Positions 26,125-33,518 of a DNA stretch of 64,000 bases are shown here, one piece after another. Each line of letters begins with the position of its first letter. Within the stretch, counting starts at the first letter, position 1. The notes below the pieces were generated by a model, which was not told the origin of the DNA, made no database searches, and saw only the letters and a program-made list of their open reading frames with translations. Origin of the DNA: an uncultured Bacteroidales bacterium (lineage in GTDB: Bacteria > Bacteroidota > Bacteroidia > Bacteroidales > F082); the NCBI GenBank assembly GCA_946408345.1, contig CAMJRR010000001.1, positions 62,001 to 126,000 on the forward strand, in the 5' to 3' direction. The position numbers and the translations under genes are program-made.

Positions 26125-26931
26125 ATGCGTGACTTCACTCTGAAATCATATCAGTCTTTGCTTGTTGCCTTTCAGCAAGCCGGGTATCGGTTCCAAACTT
26201 TTGAAGAGCTGATGACTAATCCTGCCGAAGGAAAATCTGTAGTCATGCGTCATGATGTGGATGAGCTGGCATGGAATGCCTTGAAAATAGCTCAATTGGA
26301 GAGTAAACTTGGGGTTCGGGCTACCTTTTTTTTCCGCATCGTCAAGCAAAGTAATGTGCCTGAAGTGATTGAACAGATTGTCAAGTTAGGTCATGAGATC
26401 GGTTACCATTACGAAGATTTAGCTTTGGCTGAAGGTGATGAAACCAAAGCAATAAAGACTTTTGAGGAAAATTTGTCATATTTTCGCAAGTATTATCCTG
26501 TTAAGTCGGTCTGCATGCATGGCAGCTCGACCTCCAAATTCGACAATCGTCTGCTGTGGAAAGACCATTTATTGTCTGATTTTGGCTTGGTTGGAGAACC
26601 GTACCTTTCCGTCGATTTTGATAAGGTGTTTTATTTGACTGATACTGGATATGCATGGGATGGAGGGAAATATGCTACACGTGATATTGTTGAAAGTGGA
26701 TTTGGACTGAAGTTCCATTCAACGAGTCAAATTGTGGAATGTATAAAAACGGGTGGCTTTCCTGAGAAGGCCTTGATTCTTGCGCATACTTTGTGGACAG
26801 ATAGTTGGATCCAATGGTATGGATTGCATATTAGGGAGTTTTTCAGAAATAATTTGAAATTGTTGGCCAAAAGCAATCCGATCGTTGATCGTTTTTATAA
26901 GAAAATAGTAGATTTTTACTGGAAAAAATGA
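26125..26931 (+). CDS. Polysaccharide deacetylase-like protein with altered metal site
   Basis: A 268-residue NodB-like protein. MRHDVDE (Asp44, Asp46) and GHEIGYHYEDLA (His95) stand where CE4 motifs 1 and 2 lie, but the second His of motif 2 is replaced by Leu99, and later motifs are weak. This HYEDL subfamily is often annotated as deacetylase without proof. It may be an inactive or differently metallated relative of the enzyme at 24198-25121. It ends the main biosynthesis operon, six bases after the MaoC-like gene; a promoter for wza follows. Confidence 0.75.
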   Translation: MRDFTLKSYQSLLVAFQQAGYRFQTFEELMTNPAEGKSVVMRHDVDELAWNALKIAQLESKLGVRATFFFRIVKQSNVPEVIEQIVKLGHEIGYHYEDLALAEGDETKAIKTFEENLSYFRKYYPVKSVCMHGSSTSKFDNRLLWKDHLLSDFGLVGEPYLSVDFDKVFYLTDTGYAWDGGKYATRDIVESGFGLKFHSTSQIVECIKTGGFPEKALILAHTLWTDSWIQWYGLHIREFFRNNLKLLAKSNPIVDRFYKKIVDFYWKK

Positions 26932-26971
26932 TTTGAGATAAATAGAGGCCCTTTCGTTTGGAAATAATTTG

Positions 26972-26979
26972 TATTTTTG
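26972..26979 (+). promoter_or_regulatory. Promoter -7 box for wza-wzc-phosphatase
   Basis: TATTTTTG fits TAnnTTTG and is followed by GCACG, a common Bacteroidetes transcription start context. No clean -33 TTTG at 19-22 bases is seen. It lies 38 bases before the Wza gene in an 86-base gap. Confidence 0.5.
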
Positions 26980-27017
26980 CACGTTTTTAAGATAAAAAGT
27001 AATAGAAAGTTTAAACG

Positions 27018-27806
27018 ATGAATAAGAGAAAAATTGTTTTGTATTCCGCTTTGGTATTATTGGCCATAGTGACAAGTTCATGTGTTACCCAAAAGAAGGT
27101 GCGCTACCTTCAGGATATGCCCATTGAGGGTATGCCTCTTAACGAAGCATTGGAGGCTACAGTTGCACCGTATGATGAGCTGAGAATCTATGTGTTGAGT
27201 AATACAGGAAAGGATGATGAGTTGATAAAGCCGTTCAATGCATTGAATGGAAACATGACTCAGAATCCCGCAAATCAAGGGTTGGGTTATCTTGTGGATG
27301 TCAACGGTAATATACAGTTCCCCGTTTTGGGTGAGCTACATGTGGAAGGCTTGACGCGTTTGCAGGTGCAGGATACCATCTCTTCTCATTTGGAACGAAA
27401 TGGCTATATCAAGAATCCACTGGTTATGGTTCGTTTTATGAACTTCAAGGTCTTTTTGTTGAATAGTTCAGGAGGAGGGGTGTTGAATATTACGAACGAA
27501 AGATGCACTTTCCTTGAAGCTTTGGCAATGGCGGGAGGGTTGGATTGGTATACGCGCCGCGATCGCATAGGAGTGATGCGAGAAGTGGATGGTAAGCGCG
27601 TAATTCATTATCTTGATCCTCGTTCAACGGCCATTTTCGACGATGATTTTTTTGTATTACAACAAAACGACATCATCTTTACCGAGGAAATGTCATACAA
27701 GTTCTTTAGCAACAATTTGAATACGGTTTTGGCTTTGCTGTCTTCGTTTACTTCATTAGTTGCAGTCTATACCTTGATTAGGTCTTTTATTCCGAAAAAT
27801 GATTAA
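27018..27806 (+). CDS. wza: Polysaccharide export outer-membrane lipoprotein (Wza-like)
   Basis: A 262-residue lipoprotein: positively charged start, hydrophobic stretch and lipobox TSSC with Cys22 as the lipidated residue. The PES-type domain (VAPYDELRIYVLSNTG and YLVDVNGNIQFPVLGELHVEGLT) is followed by an SLBB-like part, VFLLNSSGGGVLNI. A C-terminal hydrophobic segment (about residues 233-255) may be the outer-membrane crossing helix. It would form the export pore for the glycan. It begins the wza-wzc-phosphatase unit with its own promoter-like box. Confidence 0.9.
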   Translation: MNKRKIVLYSALVLLAIVTSSCVTQKKVRYLQDMPIEGMPLNEALEATVAPYDELRIYVLSNTGKDDELIKPFNALNGNMTQNPANQGLGYLVDVNGNIQFPVLGELHVEGLTRLQVQDTISSHLERNGYIKNPLVMVRFMNFKVFLLNSSGGGVLNITNERCTFLEALAMAGGLDWYTRRDRIGVMREVDGKRVIHYLDPRSTAIFDDDFFVLQQNDIIFTEEMSYKFFSNNLNTVLALLSSFTSLVAVYTLIRSFIPKND

Positions 27807-27834
27807 TTGTTAGTTTTTTAAAAAACAGAAATAA

Positions 27835-30381
27835 ATGGCAACAAACAATAATCAAAATTTGAATCCGAACGATGTTAATTCGTTTTTTGATGAGGATACC
27901 AATAGTGGCTTTAAATTTAAGGATTTGGTTTTCTTAATCCTTCGCAACTTGCCTTATTTTATCATTTGTGCATTGATTGGTGGCATTATTGCATACTACT
28001 ATGTCAGAAAACAGGAACGAGTCTATGCAAGTTCAGCTTCCATGATCATCAAGACTTCTGCGAGCGGCGGGTCTGAGTCGTTTCGTGGATCCGCTCCTAT
28101 TAATACAATTTCGGGTCCGGGCCTTGTCATTAGTACAGTCAATAATGAGGTGATGGTTCTGAAATCTCAAACTAGTATGGAAAACATGGTGCGAAAGTTG
28201 AATTTGAATACCATGTATTCTTATAAAACAAGAGTGTCAAGACGAAATACCATTTTGTATAAGGATGGCCCCGTTGAAGTGCATTTCCCTGATTTGGATG
28301 AAGAAACGGATGTTTTATTTAGTTTGAAGGTATTGGATGCAGGGAATGTGCTTCTTGATGATTTTGGTGAAGGCATACCTTCAATGAAGGTTAAAACTAA
28401 CGATACGGTCATTTCTCCTGTTGGTAAGTTGGTTGTCATTCCTACCTGGAGATATGCTGATTTTGACGGCCAAGAAATAATGGTTCGTCATGCCCCACTA
28501 TCTAAGGTTGCTTCATATTATAGGTCACGTATCGCAATTGAAAGAGACAATGACAAAAATGCCATCTTGAGGCTTACAGTCCGTGATGCTTCTCCGGTTC
28601 GTGCTGCAGATGTGTTGAATGCTTTAATGGATACGTATAATGAGGAATCTGTTGCTGACCAACAACGTGTGCTCGATTATACTGAGAAATTTATTAATGA
28701 CCGTATTAAGTATTTGATGAACGACATTGATGAATACGAGCAAGCTTCAGTGAGCTTTAAAAGGAGTCATAATATTGTCGATACAAAAAGTTTCGGTCAG
28801 GCGTATGTGGCAACCAGTGCTGCAAAGACGGAAGAAGCTAAGGAATTGGATACCCAAGCGGATATGGTACGCTATTTACTTAATTTTGTAAAATCCAATA
28901 AAGACCAAATGGTTCCCGTGGGTGTGGTTCCGGTTTCTGCCGAAGCCGCTTCTGTCATCTCCAAATATAATGATAATTTGGTGAAAATTGAGAAATACAA
29001 GGCCGATGGGACGCTTAACAACCCTGTTGCACAAGCATTACTGAGCGAACAAGTTAGTTTACATTTAAGTATTATAACCCTCCTTGAAGCCAATTTGGCA
29101 GGTCTGGAAGATCGTATTGCTGCTGCCAATCGAGAGAGAAGTATTGCTAATTCTCAAATTCAGAGTGTTCCGGTAGCGCAGTTGCAATTGAATTCTGTGG
29201 AACGTATGCAGGGCATTAAGGAGAATCTCTATTTGCAACTTCTGAGTAAAAGAGAGGAATTGTTGATGACAAGCCCTCAATTGGAACCTACAGGAAAGGT
29301 TTTAGATTACGCTCAGTCTAATCCTAGACCCATCGCGCCTAATGAGTCCAGGGTAGTATTAATAGGTGTACTTATAGGCTTAGCTATTCCTATTCTCATT
29401 TTGGTACTGGCAAATATGTTGGATACGACTATCCATGATAGGATTGATGTCCAAAAATCATCAAATGTGCCATTCTTGGGCGATATTCCATTCGAAAAGA
29501 ATACTCCAGATCATTCCATCGTTGTAAAGGAAAATGGACGAGACTCGCTTTCTGAGTCATTCCGCTTGATCCGATCTACCTTGGAGTATATGAAGGATAG
29601 AAAAGATGGAGCCCATGTGGTTATGTTTACTTCATTTATGGTTTCATCTGGTAAGACTTTTGTTTCCACCAACTTGGCGACGAGCTTTGCTTTGGCGGCA
29701 CGTAAGACAGTCATTGTCGACTTGGATATCCGTAAAGGTACATTGTTTAAGGTGTTTGGTGTAAATACAAGGGCGGGCATCTCAAATTATTTGTCGGGTA
29801 AGACAGATTCGGTAGATGACATCATACATTCCGATCAAAATACGCCGAACCTAGATGTCATTTTCTCAGGCCCTGTTCCGCCCAATCCTGCCGAATTGCT
29901 GATGAGCACCCGATTGGATGATCTTATTGCAGAGTTGCGTAAACGCTATGAATATATCTTCTTGGACAATGTGCCCGTAGGTATGGTGGCTGACTCCGAC
30001 ATCGTGAAACGTGTGGCCGACACGACCATCATGGTGGTGAGGGCAGGCAAGACCGACAAGCGTTTGCTCTTTGACGTGGACAAGTTCTACAAGGATGGCA
30101 AGTTCCCGAATCTTTGCGTGGTGCTGAACTCTGTGAACAAGAAGAAGCGTGGTTACGGTTACTACGGTTATGGCTACGGTTATGGCTACGGTTATGGCTA
30201 CGGCTACGGTTATGGCTACGGTTATGGCTACGGTTATGGCTACGGTTACGGTAACGAGGAAGATGAGAAAAAGAAAAAGAAGAAATGGTATCAACGCATT
30301 TTCCACAAAAAACATCACCACCATCATCATCATTCTAGTCATGATCATGTTGCAAAATTGCATGACGATGGCAAAAATTAA
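27835..30381 (+). CDS. wzc: Capsule chain-length regulator with bacterial tyrosine kinase domain (Wzc-like)
   Basis: An 848-residue inner-membrane BY-kinase. Transmembrane helix 1 is near residues 36-56 and helix 2 near 505-527, with a large coiled-coil-rich periplasmic part between them. The cytoplasmic kinase has Walker A SSGKT (Lys607), Walker A' VIVDLD (Asp629, Asp631) and Walker B FLDN (Asp711). The end is unusual: Gly-Tyr repeats from about residue 773 to 806, then an acidic/Lys-rich stretch, then a run of seven His (826-832). The Tyr-rich tail is the expected autophosphorylation cluster but is far more regular than in characterised Wzc. It works with Wza and the phosphatase encoded next. 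Confidence 0.93.
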   Translation: MATNNNQNLNPNDVNSFFDEDTNSGFKFKDLVFLILRNLPYFIICALIGGIIAYYYVRKQERVYASSASMIIKTSASGGSESFRGSAPINTISGPGLVISTVNNEVMVLKSQTSMENMVRKLNLNTMYSYKTRVSRRNTILYKDGPVEVHFPDLDEETDVLFSLKVLDAGNVLLDDFGEGIPSMKVKTNDTVISPVGKLVVIPTWRYADFDGQEIMVRHAPLSKVASYYRSRIAIERDNDKNAILRLTVRDASPVRAADVLNALMDTYNEESVADQQRVLDYTEKFINDRIKYLMNDIDEYEQASVSFKRSHNIVDTKSFGQAYVATSAAKTEEAKELDTQADMVRYLLNFVKSNKDQMVPVGVVPVSAEAASVISKYNDNLVKIEKYKADGTLNNPVAQALLSEQVSLHLSIITLLEANLAGLEDRIAAANRERSIANSQIQSVPVAQLQLNSVERMQGIKENLYLQLLSKREELLMTSPQLEPTGKVLDYAQSNPRPIAPNESRVVLIGVLIGLAIPILILVLANMLDTTIHDRIDVQKSSNVPFLGDIPFEKNTPDHSIVVKENGRDSLSESFRLIRSTLEYMKDRKDGAHVVMFTSFMVSSGKTFVSTNLATSFALAARKTVIVDLDIRKGTLFKVFGVNTRAGISNYLSGKTDSVDDIIHSDQNTPNLDVIFSGPVPPNPAELLMSTRLDDLIAELRKRYEYIFLDNVPVGMVADSDIVKRVADTTIMVVRAGKTDKRLLFDVDKFYKDGKFPNLCVVLNSVNKKKRGYGYYGYGYGYGYGYGYGYGYGYGYGYGYGYGYGNEEDEKKKKKKWYQRIFHKKHHHHHHHSSHDHVAKLHDDGKN
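30151..30253 (+). repeat. 12-base tandem repeat coding for the Gly-Tyr tail of the kinase
   Basis: Repeats of GGTTATGGCTAC-type units run through the 3' end of the kinase gene, each encoding Gly-Tyr-Gly-Tyr. Codon choice alternates between TAT and TAC in a pattern expected of DNA-level repeat expansion. Unit number could change by slippage without breaking the frame. Confidence 0.9.
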
Positions 30382-30392
30382 TATTGAATTGT

Positions 30393-31118
30393 ATGTTCGG
30401 TTTTCGATACAGGTTGCCAAATGATTTCTTTCAAGGTGCAGTTGATGTGCATTGCCATTTGCTGCCTGGGGTCGATGATGGGTTTTCCACAACCGAAAAG
30501 TCACTCCATGCTTTGAAGAAGTTAGAGGAGCGAGGCATTCAGAAAATGATATTGACCCCGCACTTCATGAAGGACTATCCAGATAACAATCGTGAGAACA
30601 TCACGGCAAAGTTTGCAGTATTCAAAGCGGAAGTGGCTAAAGTGAGCAAGATAGAGCTTCGTTTAGGTGCTGAATACATGTTGGATGCCTGTTTTATGAA
30701 TCATTTCAAGCAAGGCTTTTTAGCATTGGATGCCAAAGACCAAGTACTGTGTGAGACTTCTTATATGATGTATGAACCAGGCATTACAGAGATGCTGTAT
30801 GATGTCATGTGTGAAGGTATTCAACCGGTCATTGCCCATCCCGAACGATATGAATATGCTGTGAAGGACAATTATCTTAGATGGAGGGACAAACGATACA
30901 AATTCCAGTTGAATTTGCTTTCTTTGGCTGGTGCCTACGGTAAGCCTGCGATGGCTAAGGCTCACTATTTGCTGAAGGAAGGAATGTACGATTATGTGGG
31001 CTCCGACATGCATGGCCTTGGCAATTTTGAACATTTCCTTCCTGAGATTCGGTTGAGCAGTAAGAACATTGAAAGATTGGAGCAATTGATTGAGAACAAC
31101 AAGAAATTGTTCGATTAA
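30393..31118 (+). CDS. PHP-family tyrosine-protein phosphatase (CpsB/YwqE-like)
   Basis: A 241-residue PHP-fold protein; the ATG at 30393 is preferred over an in-frame TTG at 30384. Metal-binding residues are in VDVHCHLLPGVDDG (His20, His22), TPHF, a central HPERYEY and GSDMHG. CpsB and YwqE remove phosphate from tyrosines of BY-kinases and so control capsule length and amount. The gene starts 11 bases after the kinase with the Tyr-rich tail, its likely substrate. It is the last gene of the polysaccharide locus. Confidence 0.9.
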   Translation: MFGFRYRLPNDFFQGAVDVHCHLLPGVDDGFSTTEKSLHALKKLEERGIQKMILTPHFMKDYPDNNRENITAKFAVFKAEVAKVSKIELRLGAEYMLDACFMNHFKQGFLALDAKDQVLCETSYMMYEPGITEMLYDVMCEGIQPVIAHPERYEYAVKDNYLRWRDKRYKFQLNLLSLAGAYGKPAMAKAHYLLKEGMYDYVGSDMHGLGNFEHFLPEIRLSSKNIERLEQLIENNKKLFD

Positions 31119-31141
31119 TTCTAAGCATTTCTATTGATTAA

Positions 31142-31178
31142 AATCCATCCCGGTGAGGCTGACTCATCGGGATGGATT
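31142..31178. terminator. Bidirectional terminator between convergent genes
   Basis: Arms 31142-31157 and 31163-31178 pair over 16 bases with one G-U, around a five-base loop. T-rich sequence follows on the + side and A-rich sequence precedes it, giving T-runs in both directions. It closes the + strand capsule operon and the - strand patatin gene. Confidence 0.85.
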
Positions 31179-31190
31179 GTTTTATGACAT

Positions 31191-33515
31191 TCAGAATAAA
31201 TATCCTATGGAGAAATATGCACTGAATTGCTTCGTGCAGTCCGACCATTGGGCGGTCAGACTGATGGGACCGATGATGCTGTTGTAGGCATACTGCAGCC
31301 CGATCCCAGAATAAATATTGTCTTCGGTGATGGAATGGTTCTCTCCAAACAGATTGCTTCCGTAAAGGAAATTGTAGGTTGCAGTGATATAGTGTTTCTC
31401 GAAAAGCCTGTATCTCAAGTCACAGCGCAAAATGGCAGCCAAGTCATTAACATAGTCGGCGTGGCGAATCCCAATGAAGGGAAATTGCTGGTCGAAATGT
31501 CGTGATGCTATTTCTCCTCCTGCGATGTTCCAAAGGTTGGAAAACGTAGGTGATCCGAAAATGCAGCGGGCATAGACTTGGGGAATAATGGTGAATCTAC
31601 TGTTGTTAGGAGTCAAAAACCCGAGGAAAGAATAAGAGATTTCTGGTGCTGTTTTTGCTTTGCCTTTCAAATCAAAATGGACAAGGAATTTGAGGGTCGT
31701 GTTGATGCCGTGTTTGGCAAAGTAGCTCAGGTCGCGATTGTCGTAGCTGAATTTTATATAAGGTGATAGCAAGTAGTTGTTTTGAAAATTCGAGCTTGAA
31801 ATCAAAGCTTGGTCGATGGTGTCATTGCTGAAATCGAGAGGAGTGAGTCGGTCGAATAAAGTCGCAGTATAAGAAACGCCGATGACGTTACTGAAGTTGA
31901 TGAGATAGAAAGGTGATGCGTAAGCACTGATCTTGTGTTGGCTATATTGAAGATTCGAATTGCTTTTCTCGAAAAGCATGGCTTTATAGTGCTCGTTCCT
32001 ATAATCGTACGCCAAACTGAAATTGCCTAAGTTAAGGCTGGAATAAGTGCCCGTTACGTTGAATTTTGGATTGTAGCTTAGTTTTCCGTTCAGGCTCAGT
32101 TTAAAACCCGAGAACAATTTGTCGTTAATACCAAAATTGAGCAGAAGGGCAGCTCCTTCTTCCGTGTCATAGCGTATTCCAAGACCAAAGACATGGGGAT
32201 GAGTGGGCTTGAAATTCATGGATAGTGTATAAGTCTCTTGAGCTACTCCTGAGATGGTGTCGATGCCGTTTTCGGTCAAATTGTATGTGATATCATCAAA
32301 AGCGCCAGTGCCTCTGTATATGTCTATGGCATGATTGATGTCTTTCTCCGACAAGAACTCGTTGATTTTCAATCGGCCTTTTTTGAGCAGCCAAAGACTT
32401 TTTTGGTGATCGGTTTGATTAAGGACGATGGAGTTGACATAGACGGGTGCATCTGCCAAGTTTTTCGCTTTTGAGGCACGTAATCGTTTGGTAAGAGGGG
32501 CCTCGTTTGTCAATTCGAGATGTTGCTTGATTCTCATCAAAGGTTCCCTGAATTCAGTGGCTTTCTGATAGCCTCTTTTCACCAGTGTGTCGATGGCATC
32601 ATGACTGAAACTCAGAGTACCGTAACCTGTGATGTCTGGACAAAGATAGAGGTTGCATTTTGTTTGGTTCGCCTCTCTTTTATTATTCACGGCATTGTCG
32701 ACCAGGCCGTTAAGCACTTCAGGCAAAGAAAGAATCTCACCGTCTTGGATGGTGTCTCTGTCACTAACGTCTACCCCGATAATAATGTCTGCGCCCATCT
32801 CTTCCAGCACATCGGCAGGGAAATTGTTGACCAACCCTCCGTCGACGAGGAGGTGCCCGTCCATACTGACGGGTGAGAACACACCAGGGATGGCCATACT
32901 TGCACGCATAGCGGTAGGAACGCTACCATAACGAATATCAACTTCCTTTCCTGTTTTGATGTCGGTGGCGACACAAGCAAATGGAATAGGCAATTCGTTG
33001 AAATCCATGTCTTTCTGGTAGCCTACGCAGAGATCGTTAAACAAATTAATTAAGGAAGTGTTGTTGACATAAGCACTGGGGAGAAAGCTCACGGCATCGT
33101 TTGCCTCTTTTTTGTTCAAGATCCCATTGAAGCTGAATGGGATGTTGATTAGCATGGTGCTGTTGCGCTTTCTGACTTCTTCCGACATGGCGGAACGATC
33201 AATGCTGTTGCCCACGTATTGCGACCAATTCATGTCGGCAATAAGTTGGGCTAGCTCATCAGGAGAATATCCCATGGCATACAGGCCACCAATAATGGAG
33301 CCCATGCTAGTGCCTACCACATAGTCAATTGGCAGGCCAATCTCCTCAATGTATTTCAGAACGCCAATGTGGGCGGCACCTTTGGCACCGCCACCGCTCA
33401 ACACCACGCCCACTTTGGGGCGTGGTGGAGTTAAATTGATGGTTTTGTGCTTGTCTTGTGCTTCAACTTCCGCTATGCAGAAGAAAACCCACAAGAATAT
33501 GATGATACGTTTCAT
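31191..33515 (-). CDS. Patatin-like phospholipase with C-terminal outer-membrane barrel
   Basis: A 774-residue protein with a signal peptide (cleavage near AEVEAQ, residue 20). The patatin domain has the oxyanion loop SGGGAKG at 40-46, nucleophile Ser70 in GTSMG and Asp225 in VDGG, forming the Ser-Asp dyad. A POTRA-like segment (about 370-430) and a C-terminal beta-barrel region follow, ending in Phe, as outer-membrane proteins do. This resembles the PlpD/type Vd layout, so the lipase may be surface-exposed or periplasmic. Three bases separate it from the upstream peptidase gene, suggesting one transcript. Confidence 0.88.
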   Translation of the reverse strand: MKRIIIFLWVFFCIAEVEAQDKHKTINLTPPRPKVGVVLSGGGAKGAAHIGVLKYIEEIGLPIDYVVGTSMGSIIGGLYAMGYSPDELAQLIADMNWSQYVGNSIDRSAMSEEVRKRNSTMLINIPFSFNGILNKKEANDAVSFLPSAYVNNTSLINLFNDLCVGYQKDMDFNELPIPFACVATDIKTGKEVDIRYGSVPTAMRASMAIPGVFSPVSMDGHLLVDGGLVNNFPADVLEEMGADIIIGVDVSDRDTIQDGEILSLPEVLNGLVDNAVNNKREANQTKCNLYLCPDITGYGTLSFSHDAIDTLVKRGYQKATEFREPLMRIKQHLELTNEAPLTKRLRASKAKNLADAPVYVNSIVLNQTDHQKSLWLLKKGRLKINEFLSEKDINHAIDIYRGTGAFDDITYNLTENGIDTISGVAQETYTLSMNFKPTHPHVFGLGIRYDTEEGAALLLNFGINDKLFSGFKLSLNGKLSYNPKFNVTGTYSSLNLGNFSLAYDYRNEHYKAMLFEKSNSNLQYSQHKISAYASPFYLINFSNVIGVSYTATLFDRLTPLDFSNDTIDQALISSSNFQNNYLLSPYIKFSYDNRDLSYFAKHGINTTLKFLVHFDLKGKAKTAPEISYSFLGFLTPNNSRFTIIPQVYARCIFGSPTFSNLWNIAGGEIASRHFDQQFPFIGIRHADYVNDLAAILRCDLRYRLFEKHYITATYNFLYGSNLFGENHSITEDNIYSGIGLQYAYNSIIGPISLTAQWSDCTKQFSAYFSIGYLF

Positions 33516-33518
33516 TTT

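Noticed and set aside
30149..30424. Plus-strand frame with Met-Ala-Thr-Val repeats
   Set aside because: Out-of-frame reading of the 12-base repeat inside the kinase gene.
29866..30504. Long minus-strand frame opposite the 3' end of the kinase and the phosphatase start
   Set aside because: It is the antisense of the Gly-Tyr repeat DNA, giving an artificial Val-Ala-Ile-Thr repeat, and crosses two well-supported genes.
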